From JANQEU01 sp965242805 (GTDB taxonomy: Bacteria > Bacteroidota > Bacteroidia > Cytophagales > Cyclobacteriaceae): a stretch of 64,000 nucleotides of DNA. Within the stretch, counting starts at the first letter, position 1, and every line of letters begins with the position of its first letter. Location: contig CBDETD010000002.1 in NCBI GenBank assembly GCA_965242805.1, positions 4,650,001 to 4,714,000 on the forward strand, given 5' to 3'. The position numbers were made by a program, and so were the translations under genes. Of the stretch, positions 46,860 to 56,213 are shown one piece after another. The notes beneath the pieces are model-generated. The model was not told where the DNA came from. It searched no databases and was given only the letters and a program-made list of their open reading frames with translations.

Positions 46860-46914
46860 TCGGCGCCACGCCGAATTCCTAATTGACCCATAGGGTCCCA
46901 GGTGTTACGACACC
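46860..46914 (+). promoter_or_regulatory. Three tandem hairpins in the leader of the MATE gene
   Basis: Within 55 bases there are three perfect hairpins: TCGGCG-CCA-CGCCGA (46860-46874), GACCC-ATA-GGGTC (46885-46897) and GGTGT-TACG-ACACC (46901-46914). They end 33 bases before the MATE start codon. They could form a cis-regulatory RNA or an operator array; no known class is assigned. Confidence 0.5.
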
Positions 46915-46947
46915 GTCTTTCATTTCACACATCTTACTGATTTTACA

Positions 46948-48345
46948 ATGTTCAATAGCATAAAAAATATTTTCAAACTTATTATTATGGCCCTCAGTGG
47001 AAGTGAAAAAGAGTTCACTTCAGGTAGCATCAATCGAGCGATATTCTTATTGTCGATCCCGATGATTGCGGAAATGGTCATGGAATCGCTCTTTGCAGTT
47101 GTCGATGTTTTCTTCGTTTCGCAGGTAAGTGTTAATGCTGTAGCAACCGTTGGCCTTACCGAGTCAGTCCTCATGATCATTTATTCCATCGCAGTGGGGT
47201 TAAGCATGGCGGTAACTGCAATCGTGGCAAGGCGGGTAGGAGAAAAGAATTTGAAAAGAGCATCGGACGCATCTTTTCAAGGAATTATAGTTGGGTTGTT
47301 TAACGGAGTGCTGCTTGGGAGTATAGGATTTTACTTTGCACCTGATATCCTTAAATTAATGGGGGGGGAGGAAGAGCTCATCGCCGAAGGAGTAGGATAC
47401 ACCAGGATCATGTTTGCAGGAAATGTAAGTATTATTCTGATCTTTTTAATTAACGCAATTTTTCGAGGTGCAGGGGACGCATCCATCGCGATGAGGTCCT
47501 TGTGGATTGCCAATGGTCTCAATATTATATTGGATCCAATCCTGATATTTGGATTTGGCCCAATACCTGCGTTTGGTGTTGCCGGTGCAGCTATAGCCAC
47601 AACTACAGGAAGATCTATTGGAGTGCTTTATCAGCTGTACCACCTTTTCAATGCCAAGTCTATCATAAAACTGACGATTAGGAATATAGTAATCAGATGG
47701 ATGACGATAAAAGAAATATTCACCATCTCCATCGGAGGTATGGGACAATTCCTTGTGGAGTCTGCATCATGGATATTCTTGGTTCGAGTGATGTCCTTGT
47801 TTGGAGCTGAAGCGTTGGCAGGGTATACTATTGCATTCAGGGTTATCGTATTCACCATACTACCATCCTGGGGAATGGCTAATGCTGCTGCCACATTGGT
47901 AGGACAAAATTTGGGTGCAAATGAACCGAAACGAGCAGAGGTTTCCGTGTGGAGAACTGCGTATTGGAACATGTTGTTCCTTGGGTTCATTTCCATAATA
48001 TTCATTCTAATGGCTGAGCCGATCTTGGGTTTCTTCACACAAGAGGGGATAGTAGTAGAAATTGGGACTTCTGCTTTGAAGATTATCTGTTTTGGGTATG
48101 TTTTCTTTGCATATGGCATGGTGATTACCCAGGCGTTTAATGGGGCAGGGGACACAAAGACACCAATGGTGATCAATATCTTTGTTTTCTGGCTATTGCA
48201 GATCCCTTTGGCCTATTGGTTGTCTGTTCATCTCGACTGGGCGGCTAATGGCGTGTTTTTTACGATTGCATTATGTCATTCCCTGCATGCCATTGTATGC
48301 ATCGTACTTTTCAGAAGGGGTAAGTGGAAAACTGTAAACGTATAG
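46948..48345 (+). CDS. MATE family efflux transporter
   Basis: A 465-residue inner-membrane transporter with twelve hydrophobic helices in two bundles. The N-terminal helix region (SINRAIFLLSIPMIAEMVMESLFAVVDVFFV) and the repeated half at ISIGGMGQFLVESASWIFLV are typical MATE signatures, as is GAGDASIAMRSLW. MATE proteins export drugs or metabolites against Na+ or H+. The start keeps a short amphipathic extension; an internal ATG (46987) is an alternative. A structured leader precedes it. The gene ends seven bases from the convergent gene's stop. Confidence 0.93.
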   Translation: MFNSIKNIFKLIIMALSGSEKEFTSGSINRAIFLLSIPMIAEMVMESLFAVVDVFFVSQVSVNAVATVGLTESVLMIIYSIAVGLSMAVTAIVARRVGEKNLKRASDASFQGIIVGLFNGVLLGSIGFYFAPDILKLMGGEEELIAEGVGYTRIMFAGNVSIILIFLINAIFRGAGDASIAMRSLWIANGLNIILDPILIFGFGPIPAFGVAGAAIATTTGRSIGVLYQLYHLFNAKSIIKLTIRNIVIRWMTIKEIFTISIGGMGQFLVESASWIFLVRVMSLFGAEALAGYTIAFRVIVFTILPSWGMANAAATLVGQNLGANEPKRAEVSVWRTAYWNMLFLGFISIIFILMAEPILGFFTQEGIVVEIGTSALKIICFGYVFFAYGMVITQAFNGAGDTKTPMVINIFVFWLLQIPLAYWLSVHLDWAANGVFFTIALCHSLHAIVCIVLFRRGKWKTVNV

Positions 48346-48352
48346 AGTCTAT

Positions 48353-51055
48353 TTAATTGATGTTGTAAAGCACCAGTTCGTTGCCTTGTGCGACATAAAG
48401 CTGGTGCTCATCTTTGCTTCCCGAGTAGATCATACTAACAGGATTGGATCCCCTAATGGGTCGATTTGTCACTAATCTTCCATTCAAATCGTAGAGATAA
48501 ATGAATTGATTTGACCTATTACCGACAACAACGTACTTCTTACTGGCACTTAGGTCATAATATTGAATAAAAAACTCCTCTTCTTCAAGGTAGTCTTTTT
48601 CGAAAAGCACTGCTCCTAGTCTATCCAGAATTTCATATTGATTTTTGGTTTTCCTTAAAATGAGGAAATCTTTACCTCCTGTTTCGTTGATAATCTCGAA
48701 GTGAGTTTGCGTGGAAGGTTTCAGAAGCTGATCCCTCGACATTGTCCTTCCTTTCAGATTGAATGAAATCAATTCACCATTTTCTGAAACGGTAGTTAAT
48801 AACGATGAGTTGAATTTACCTCCAGGCTTCACATTAAAGTCAGAATGTATCTCCTGATCCAGGTCAATCGGGAATCCTGGATATTCTCTCGATCTTCTAC
48901 TCAATGAATGTATCTCTCCTTTTTCTAATTGGATGAGAATGATGTCTGTTCCGTCAATTCGATAGTGTTTAGGAACGACATTTAAGGATCCTTCGAATTT
49001 CCTTGGATTCCACCCCTCAAGGCTTGAACCGTTTTTGTCTGTTATAAAAACATTACCAGCATTGTCCGCTAATACGAAACGGTAATTTCTGGATCCATCG
49101 TAATCTACTACATCAAAATGCTGGAATTCTGCCTCCGAATCTAAGTGAATGGGGAAACCAGGAAGGTATTCTCCGTTTCGGTCAATCACATGAATTTTCG
49201 TACCAGTAATGAATGCATATGATAGTTTATTATTCTGATAATAATCCATCTGCCTGATATTTCCTTGGAGTTCCTCCTCGATATCAAGACTCCACAGCAC
49301 ATTGAAATCCTTGTCCACCAGATAGATTGATTTTGATGAATCCTGCACAATGGTTTCAAATAAGCCGTCGTTATGATTTCTTACAAGAAAAGGTTTGGAA
49401 ATAATAGGATTAGGGAAATTGAGTGATTTGGATTGAGAGGCTGATAAACCTCCGCTGACATTGGACTCAGGTAGGTCGATAACGATGTTTGTAAAGAATT
49501 TGTCTTCGACATGGTTTACCTGGATCGCTATATTCTCAAAACTCTCAAATACGAAATCATTAATGGATGCTAGTTTTTCCCATTTTGGATCCAACTTGGA
49601 TTGGACGGTCGGCCATAGGGCCGGAGTCGAAATAAAGAACGAAAAACAAGTTTCCTGATTTGTCTTTTCAAGGAATCGGGCCATACGAAGGGATTTTAAC
49701 CAGGTGTTTTCATTCAGAATATCCGACAGATTCTCTTTTAGGTTCTGCAATGAGTTTGAGAAAATCAGGAAATTCCTGAAAGATGTAAAATATATCTCTT
49801 CAAATCCTGAGGCATGTTTCCCTAATATCGTCAAAGGAAATTCGGGGGTATTCAACCTGCTGATAGTGAATCCCTCAAAATTCTCAGTGAATGGAGATTC
49901 ACCGGATTTTCTTAACTGTCTCTCCACTACGGAATTGAAAAACTCAAGTGCATCTTGAGCATTTATCACCTCCAGATATAGTGATTTGAAGACGTCAGAA
50001 CCCTGATACTGGACTCCAAGGGCTATTTCTTCATCCAGGAGATTGAATGTATGATCAGTATCGAAATCGTATTTTTCGAGTAATGATCTTTTTGCATTTA
50101 TAGTTCCGGGATCCTCATTATAAGCCAACAGATTCGAAGCCATTTTTTCCGGATCATGGAAACTGTAATGGTATAAGACTGCGGTATTATTAGAAATAAT
50201 TTCTGAAAGGTCAAATGGTTTCCCTTCTATTTCTGTGAGTTGCTCAAGGAAATGAGCGTCCTCTGAAAATACAAAGCCATCCATCTGAATCGAATTCTGG
50301 TTGAACAGGAGATCCAGATAGCCATTTACCATTATTGGGGGCATGTCCACGGAAGGAGTATAAGCCTGAATGAATTTGTCCAGGCTGCGGCCATTTAAGA
50401 AGATATTACCATGATCTTTCTCCAGCTTGGTTAGCTGAAATAGCAGCTCATTCTTCTCCACGAAGGAAAGGGTTTCATTGTCATTCAAAGTTCGAATGGC
50501 GTCTTCTACCAAATAGGCGGTAGCACTTCCGATAAAAAAATTTCTGTGGAAGATATAGGTGAATTGCTTGCCTTGTGTATTAGTAAGATCCGTGATGTTG
50601 AAATTGAGATAATTTCTTACTTTTTTGTTAAATCCCCCTACGATGTATGCTTCCTGTAGCTTATTGAGTATGTTTTGTTGATTAATGCTTTTAATTTCAA
50701 TGATAAAGAGGAAATCGAATTCGTTTTTAGCTATTTGATGAATAGAAATTAAAGAAGGCACATCAGACAGAAGGTCTGAGAAAATACCATCCTCATTAAG
50801 AGCGCTATCCAACCTATTTGTCCTGTCCTCGATCCCCTGGATTTCTCGAATCACATTAAGGGTTTTCCATGTATTGACTGAATTAATTTGATCAAATGTT
50901 TGTGGAATGTTTTCATTCTCATAGACCATTAGAGAGTTTTCAGGAACAAAACTCCAAACAGATAGGTTGGCCCTGATCACAAGTCGGTCATACGTAAAGT
51001 ATCCTACACCGACCAGGCATAAAGCAGCAAGTACGACCAATATTTTCTTGAGCAT
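48353..51055 (-). CDS. Large membrane-anchored periplasmic protein, unknown
   Basis: A 900-residue protein with one N-terminal membrane helix (about 4-20) and no other hydrophobic segment. The first 550 residues look alpha/beta (VPENSLMVYENENIPQTF, FIGSATAYLVEDAIRTL), and repeat-like elements suggest two copies of a domain; the overall layout recalls DUF3352-type proteins, but I cannot confirm this. The last 330 residues form a propeller-like set of repeats with spaced N/DG turns (VIDRNGEYLPGFPI, ITDKNGSSLEGW, YLYDLNGRLV). It may be a sensor or an envelope assembly factor. It is transcribed on its own behind the sdh terminator. Confidence 0.7.
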   Translation of the reverse strand: MLKKILVVLAALCLVGVGYFTYDRLVIRANLSVWSFVPENSLMVYENENIPQTFDQINSVNTWKTLNVIREIQGIEDRTNRLDSALNEDGIFSDLLSDVPSLISIHQIAKNEFDFLFIIEIKSINQQNILNKLQEAYIVGGFNKKVRNYLNFNITDLTNTQGKQFTYIFHRNFFIGSATAYLVEDAIRTLNDNETLSFVEKNELLFQLTKLEKDHGNIFLNGRSLDKFIQAYTPSVDMPPIMVNGYLDLLFNQNSIQMDGFVFSEDAHFLEQLTEIEGKPFDLSEIISNNTAVLYHYSFHDPEKMASNLLAYNEDPGTINAKRSLLEKYDFDTDHTFNLLDEEIALGVQYQGSDVFKSLYLEVINAQDALEFFNSVVERQLRKSGESPFTENFEGFTISRLNTPEFPLTILGKHASGFEEIYFTSFRNFLIFSNSLQNLKENLSDILNENTWLKSLRMARFLEKTNQETCFSFFISTPALWPTVQSKLDPKWEKLASINDFVFESFENIAIQVNHVEDKFFTNIVIDLPESNVSGGLSASQSKSLNFPNPIISKPFLVRNHNDGLFETIVQDSSKSIYLVDKDFNVLWSLDIEEELQGNIRQMDYYQNNKLSYAFITGTKIHVIDRNGEYLPGFPIHLDSEAEFQHFDVVDYDGSRNYRFVLADNAGNVFITDKNGSSLEGWNPRKFEGSLNVVPKHYRIDGTDIILIQLEKGEIHSLSRRSREYPGFPIDLDQEIHSDFNVKPGGKFNSSLLTTVSENGELISFNLKGRTMSRDQLLKPSTQTHFEIINETGGKDFLILRKTKNQYEILDRLGAVLFEKDYLEEEEFFIQYYDLSASKKYVVVGNRSNQFIYLYDLNGRLVTNRPIRGSNPVSMIYSGSKDEHQLYVAQGNELVLYNIN

Positions 51056-51111
51056 TCCTTAGCGAAATTAATAAGGATTGTGTGAGTTATCGAAGCCAAT
51101 TATGCCAACAA

Positions 51112-51141
51112 TAAAAAAGCACCTACAGATTAAGCAGGTGC
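51112..51141 (-). terminator. Terminator of the sdhCAB operon
   Basis: A six-base stem (GCACCT at 51119-51124 with AGGTGC at 51136-51141) is followed on the minus strand by six T. It lies 29 bases beyond the sdhB stop and separates it from the large unknown gene. Confidence 0.78.
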
Positions 51142-51169
51142 CTGTTTTCTTGTTTTGAATCCTATCTTT

Positions 51170-51910
51170 TTAGGCTTTGAATGTGGCACCTAGATAATCA
51201 CGATTCATCATTGCAATGTTCGTTAGACTAATCTCTTTGGGGCATTCCGCAGAACAAGCACCCGTATTGGTACAGGCCCCGAATCCTTCTTTGTCCATTT
51301 GGGCTACCATATTTTGAGCTCTAGTCCTTCGTTCAACCTGTCCCTGCGGTAATTTACCCAGGTGAGCCACTTTGGCTGAAACGAATAACATAGCTGAAGC
51401 ATTTTTACAAGCCGCCACACAAGCGCCACATCCGATGCAGGAAGCTGCATCCATTGATTCTGAAGCCATCTCTTTAGAAATGGGGATTTCATTTGCATCA
51501 GGGGTACCACCAGTATTGACGGAAATGTATCCACCTGCCTGTATGATCCTGTCAAAAGCTGTTCGATCCACAACCAGATCTTTGATAACAGGAAAGGCTT
51601 TCGCTCTCCAGGGCTCGATTGTAATTGTGTCTCCATCATTGAAACTTCTCATATGAAGCTGGCATGTAGTGGTTTGCTGAGGTCCATGAGGATGTCCATT
51701 GATATAAAGACTGCACATTCCGCATATTCCTTCACGACAGTCATGATCAAAATGAATAGGTTCTTCACCTTTTTCTTCCAATTCAACATTCAATTGATCA
51801 AGCATCTCCAGGAATGATGTGTCAGTGGAAATATTTTCTATTTGATAAGTTTTTAATTCACCTTTTGAATTGGCACTTTTTTGTCGCCAAATTTTCAATG
51901 TCAATTTCAT
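51170..51910 (-). CDS. sdhB: Succinate dehydrogenase/fumarate reductase iron-sulfur subunit
   Basis: A 246-residue iron-sulfur subunit that carries electrons between the flavoprotein and the membrane quinone site. 2Fe-2S ligands Cys58, Cys63, Cys66 and Cys83 (DCREGICGMC); 4Fe-4S ligands Cys158, Cys161, Cys164 with Cys168 (CIGCGACVAAC); 3Fe-4S ligands Cys213, Cys219 and Cys223 (CTNTGACSAECPKEI). It is the last gene of the operon, 27 bases after sdhA. The B-type complex with one membrane subunit can run as succinate dehydrogenase or fumarate reductase; direction cannot be read from sequence. Confidence 0.95.
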   Translation of the reverse strand: MKLTLKIWRQKSANSKGELKTYQIENISTDTSFLEMLDQLNVELEEKGEEPIHFDHDCREGICGMCSLYINGHPHGPQQTTTCQLHMRSFNDGDTITIEPWRAKAFPVIKDLVVDRTAFDRIIQAGGYISVNTGGTPDANEIPISKEMASESMDAASCIGCGACVAACKNASAMLFVSAKVAHLGKLPQGQVERRTRAQNMVAQMDKEGFGACTNTGACSAECPKEISLTNIAMMNRDYLGATFKA

Positions 51911-51937
51911 GTGTTCTCCCTTTTAGGATATTATGAA

Positions 51938-53872
51938 TTATTTATAGCTTCTTTGAGTAAGTTTCACATTATCGAAAGTAAGGTCCTCTTTGTGCATTTT
52001 GGAATCTTTTCCCTCTCCTCTGTATTCCCAAGCACCCACGAATGTAAACTTGTTATCATCCCTTTTCGCTTCTCCCTCTTCAGTCTGATATTCTGTTCTG
52101 AAGTGACCTCCACATGATTCATTACGCATTAGGGCATCATCTATCATCAATTCACCTAATTCCAGAAAATCAACAACTCGACTTGCTTTTTCTAAGCTCA
52201 TGTTTAACTCGTCATCTCCACCCGTCAGTTTTAGATCCTTCCAAAATTCCTCGCGAATCTCCTGCACCATTTTTTTCGCTTTTTTGAGCCCATCTGCGTT
52301 TCGTGCCATACCGCAATAATCCCACATTACTTTGCCCAATTTCTTGTGGAAGTAATCGACAGGTTTTGATCCATTGATGTCAAATAGTTTTTTGATATTG
52401 GATTTTACACTTTCCTCTGCTTCTTTAAATGCATCGTGGTCTGTGGAAATCTTGTCATAAGGCATTGTCGCTAAAAAATCCCCAATAGTATAGGGTATGA
52501 CGAAATATCCATCCGCAAGTCCCTGCATTAGAGCACTCGCTCCGAGTCGGTTGGCCCCGTGATCAGAAAAGTTTGCTTCACCAAGTGCATATAATCCAGG
52601 AACTGTTGTCATAAGATTATAATCAACCCATAGCCCCCCCATAGTGTAATGGACAGCTGGATAGATCTTCATAGGTACTTCATAAGGATTATCTCCAGTG
52701 ATCTTTTCATAGATATCGAAGAGATTTCCATACTTAGCTTCTATCACATCTCTTCCATCCCGGTTGATGGCATCTTCAAAATCCAGGTAGACCGCCAAAC
52801 CTGTAGGTCCCACCCCTCTGTCGTCATCGCATACGTCCTTTGCATTCCTCGAGGCTACATCCCTTGGGACAAGGTTTCCAAATGCGGGATATCTTGTTTC
52901 AAGGTAGTAATCACGGTTCTCCTCGGGAATATCCTTTGCTTTAATTTCGTTCTTTCTGATCTTCTCTGCGTCTTCCTTTGTCTTAGGTACCCAAACCCTT
53001 CCATCATTTCTTAAGGACTCGGACATTAAAGTCAATTTCGATTGATGCTCACCCGAAACGGGGATACAGGTGGGATGTATCTGAGTAAAACATGGATTAG
53101 CAAACAAAGCTCCCTTTTTATGAGCTCTCCATGCTGCGGTAGCATTGGACCCCATTGCGTTAGTGGACAGGTAAAACACATTTCCGTAACCCCCTGTGCA
53201 TAAAAGAACTGCATGAGCAGAATGTGACTCAATTGCTCCAGTAATTAAGTTTCTTGTGACTATACCTCTAGCCTGACCATCAACGATAACAACATCAAGC
53301 ATTTCTGTTCGAGGGTATAGCTTCACTTTCCCTTTGTTCACCTGCCGGCTCAATGCACTGTATGCTCCCAGTAGTAATTGCTGACCAGTCTGTCCCTTAG
53401 CATAGAACGTTCTAGATACCTGAGCACCACCGAAGGATCGGTTATCCAGCAATCCACCATACTCCCTGGCAAAAGGGACTCCCTGTGCAACACACTGATC
53501 AATAATATTTACACTGACTTCAGCAAGGCGGTGGACATTGGCCTCACGGGATCGATAATCTCCACCTTTGACCGTGTCGTAAAAAAGTCTGAAAACACTG
53601 TCTCCATCATTTTGATAATTTTTCGCGGCGTTGATTCCACCTTGGGCTGCGATACTGTGGGCACGCCTCGGCGAATCCTGAAAACAGAATGCTTTCACAT
53701 TGTAACCTAATTCAGCCAGAGAGGCTGCAGCCGATGCTCCAGCTAATCCCGTTCCCACCACTATCACATCATATTTCCTCTTATTGGCGGGATTTACCAA
53801 TTTCACTCCGAATTTATGTCGGGTCCACTTTTCTCCAATCGGACCTTCCGGAATTTTCGAATCTAACCGCAT
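51938..53872 (-). CDS. sdhA: Succinate dehydrogenase/fumarate reductase flavoprotein subunit
   Basis: A 644-residue FAD-binding catalytic subunit. The Rossmann motif is VVGTGLAGASAAASLAELG (about 38-56). His72 in HSIAAQGGINA is the expected covalent FAD attachment site. HPTCIP and GANRLGASALMQGLADG are the substrate and FAD motifs. The length is typical of the Bacteroidota/epsilon-type B-class enzyme. It lies between sdhC and sdhB in the usual C-A-B order, with 19 bases to sdhC. Confidence 0.95.
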   Translation of the reverse strand: MRLDSKIPEGPIGEKWTRHKFGVKLVNPANKRKYDVIVVGTGLAGASAAASLAELGYNVKAFCFQDSPRRAHSIAAQGGINAAKNYQNDGDSVFRLFYDTVKGGDYRSREANVHRLAEVSVNIIDQCVAQGVPFAREYGGLLDNRSFGGAQVSRTFYAKGQTGQQLLLGAYSALSRQVNKGKVKLYPRTEMLDVVIVDGQARGIVTRNLITGAIESHSAHAVLLCTGGYGNVFYLSTNAMGSNATAAWRAHKKGALFANPCFTQIHPTCIPVSGEHQSKLTLMSESLRNDGRVWVPKTKEDAEKIRKNEIKAKDIPEENRDYYLETRYPAFGNLVPRDVASRNAKDVCDDDRGVGPTGLAVYLDFEDAINRDGRDVIEAKYGNLFDIYEKITGDNPYEVPMKIYPAVHYTMGGLWVDYNLMTTVPGLYALGEANFSDHGANRLGASALMQGLADGYFVIPYTIGDFLATMPYDKISTDHDAFKEAEESVKSNIKKLFDINGSKPVDYFHKKLGKVMWDYCGMARNADGLKKAKKMVQEIREEFWKDLKLTGGDDELNMSLEKASRVVDFLELGELMIDDALMRNESCGGHFRTEYQTEEGEAKRDDNKFTFVGAWEYRGEGKDSKMHKEDLTFDNVKLTQRSYK

Positions 53873-53891
53873 ATTCTTATCAATTTCTTTC

Positions 53892-54572
53892 TTAGTTAAA
53901 AAACATGTAAACAGGGATCAACGCATATAATGCTGGGATTCCTAATGAGAATACCACACCTACAAACTTGATTGCCGGAGTGTATTTCCTATGATTAATT
54001 CCCAGTGTCTGGAAGGCACTTTGAAATCCGTGATAAAGATGAAATCCCAACCCGATCATACCAACTACATACAGCACCACATACCATGTTTGATGGAAAG
54101 AAGCGTTAACCACGGTGTAAAGGTCTTTCAATGCATCTCCTTCATAAGTTACTACCGGCATAGCTCCCCAATGCATTTCATACCAGAAGTTTTTTAGATG
54201 TATGACCAGGAAAATAAATACTACCGTACCTAAAAAACCCATATTCCTCGAACTCCATGTCACTTCACCACTAGCTTTAGTTTTGGCATATCCTTCGCCT
54301 CCACGGGCTCTTCGATTATAAATAGTAAGGAAAAGGGAAAGAATTATGTGAATCAGGAATGTGGCATAAAGAACATAAGAAACAGTCTTGATCAAAGGAT
54401 TTGACGTCATGAATCTCGCATAAATGTTGAATGCCAATCCCCCGTCATCTTTTAACAATTGAAGATTGCCGGCCAGATGGACCACAAGAAATATAATCAG
54501 GAACAAACCGGTCAGTGACATGATCAGTTTCCTTCCCAACGTACTTGTCATTGCATTAGTTAACCAACTCAT
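53892..54572 (-). CDS. sdhC: Succinate dehydrogenase/fumarate reductase cytochrome b subunit
   Basis: A 226-residue membrane anchor with five helices. The ATG at 54570-54572 starts the conserved MSWLTNAMTSTLGRKLIMSL; the frame also opens with a TTG at 54587, which I reject. Heme-ligand histidines are visible in VVHLAGNLQLL, LVIHLKNFWYEMHWG and FHLYHGFQSAFQ. It carries two b hemes and the quinone site in the B-type complex. It is the first gene of the operon. Confidence 0.93.
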   Translation of the reverse strand: MSWLTNAMTSTLGRKLIMSLTGLFLIIFLVVHLAGNLQLLKDDGGLAFNIYARFMTSNPLIKTVSYVLYATFLIHIILSLFLTIYNRRARGGEGYAKTKASGEVTWSSRNMGFLGTVVFIFLVIHLKNFWYEMHWGAMPVVTYEGDALKDLYTVVNASFHQTWYVVLYVVGMIGLGFHLYHGFQSAFQTLGINHRKYTPAIKFVGVVFSLGIPALYALIPVYMFFN

Positions 54573-54722
54573 AATGTTATTTCCCAATAAGATTGTTTCG
54601 TTCCAAAGGTAATTTCCGAAAGCTACCCATGCAATGGAAAATATTATTTTGATTGAATCCCATTCCAGGCACTATCCAAAACCTAAAGATGTACCATATG
54701 TACAAGTAAAATGTTTTAGTAA

Positions 54723-56213
54723 ATGGTGAGATATTTTCTTTTGATCTTTTCTATTACCCAGGTTGTTCCGGACCTTGGAGCCAGTCATATAAAAGGTGGT
54801 TATATCACTGCAAGAAGAGTGGATGAATTAAGCCTGACCTACGCAGTGACTTTTGTGGGGTATGAAGATTCAAGATCTGATGTTGTGTATGGAAGTGGTG
54901 TTCTGGATTTTGGAGACGGAACGATCCTTAATGCTGCTGAAGAGGAAATATCAATAAAACAGACACAGATCAGTTTTGAGGTAGTTAAGGTCCAATTCAC
55001 GGTAATGCATACATACAGCGGTCCTGCATCCTATACGATAAGTTATTCAGAGAGCTTCAGAAACGGAGGCATAGCCAATGTTGAGAACTCAGGGTCCATT
55101 CCTTTCTATGTCCAGACTAAGATTACAATTGATCCCTTCCTACCGAATTATTACCTGCCCATTTTACAGGACCCTACCACCTTTACTCACGGATCGGGCA
55201 CAAAATCATTCAATCAATTCCAAATGAAGGATACTGTTGAAGATGATTTTATCACTTATAAACTCGTTGTGCCAAAGCTGTCACGAGAATCGAATATAGC
55301 TGGTCATTCGAGTCCGGTTTCACCTGATTTCTACATGAGCTTTGTAAATGCTAATTCGGAAAGAAACGGCCCCCCGACACTTTATCTGGATCGGTTTACT
55401 GGAACTTTAATATGGGACTCACCAGGAGATATTTTCAACACTTCTGGATCTCCATGTTCAAGCGTTGATCTCCAATGTTCAGAATATAATATCGCAATTA
55501 AGGCTACCGAATGGAGAATCCTGGACGGTAAACTTTATACTCTGTCAGAAATCATGATCGACATGCTATTGGTAGTTTCAAATAATGTACCGGAATACAA
55601 AATCTCCACTCCTGATACTCTTTGTGTGGATGAAGATCGAACATTTGAATTCCGGATTGAAACAGAAATGGAGTATAAAGTCTCAATTGAAAATTCGAAG
55701 ATCATATCCAGAGTCAATGATCAGCCTTTGGACCTTTTTATTGAAAGTACTTTTACTGGAAATATGTCGTTCAGTCTTGATAGGGATGTTGTGGAAGATA
55801 CTTTTTCTGTTTCCAAACTATATTTTACTGAAGAAAGTAATTCGGAAAATAAACGCTCACCTTTTGCAACATTTGGCGTAATTTTTTCCAAAGGCTGCGA
55901 AAACCTATATGATAAAGTAGGTTCAATGAAAGGGATTCTGTCTACCATGGATTATCAATCTGATTTTTGGAGGGATGTTATTGTTTATCCAAATCCTGCG
56001 AAAAATGTTCTTAATGTTCAAACAAGTCTTAACCAAAACGGTATTAAAATGGTCATATATAGTGTACAGGGCCAAAAGATCATTGAGAGAGAACTTTCTA
56101 ATAACTTTACAGAGTTATTTTTTGAAGATAGTTTGGTACCAGGATTGTACGTAATTAAATTTTTTGACCGCAAAGGACGTTATTTATCAGGAGCGAAAAT
56201 TCTTAAGGAGTAA
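54723..56213 (+). CDS. Surface protein, T9SS type A sorted, paralog of next gene
   Basis: A 496-residue secreted protein. The signal peptide ends LGAS, leading to HIKGGYITARRVDELSLTY, which mirrors the HIRAGEIIAKRIDNLTLTY start of the next gene. The two share YxxGGIANVEN/NAGISNMEN-type segments and the (D/L)xWDxPGDIFN motif, so the N-terminal 270 residues are homologous. The last 80 residues (IVYPNPAKNVLNV, VPGLYVIKFFDRKG) are a type A sorting domain. A perfect inverted repeat TGTAC-CATAT-GTACA lies at 54690-54704, 18 bases before the ATG. No enzyme motif is visible; a surface or adhesive role is inferred. Confidence 0.8.
   Translation: MVRYFLLIFSITQVVPDLGASHIKGGYITARRVDELSLTYAVTFVGYEDSRSDVVYGSGVLDFGDGTILNAAEEEISIKQTQISFEVVKVQFTVMHTYSGPASYTISYSESFRNGGIANVENSGSIPFYVQTKITIDPFLPNYYLPILQDPTTFTHGSGTKSFNQFQMKDTVEDDFITYKLVVPKLSRESNIAGHSSPVSPDFYMSFVNANSERNGPPTLYLDRFTGTLIWDSPGDIFNTSGSPCSSVDLQCSEYNIAIKATEWRILDGKLYTLSEIMIDMLLVVSNNVPEYKISTPDTLCVDEDRTFEFRIETEMEYKVSIENSKIISRVNDQPLDLFIESTFTGNMSFSLDRDVVEDTFSVSKLYFTEESNSENKRSPFATFGVIFSKGCENLYDKVGSMKGILSTMDYQSDFWRDVIVYPNPAKNVLNVQTSLNQNGIKMVIYSVQGQKIIERELSNNFTELFFEDSLVPGLYVIKFFDRKGRYLSGAKILKE

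Noticed and set aside
46860..46914. Guanidine-II riboswitch before the MATE gene
   Set aside because: That class needs two hairpins with ACGR loops; here the loops are CCA, ATA and TACG, and no pair of stems fits.
54690..54704. TGTAC-CATAT-GTACA inverted repeat as a defined operator
   Set aside because: It is noted with the downstream gene, but a single short repeat without a candidate regulator is too weak for a separate feature.
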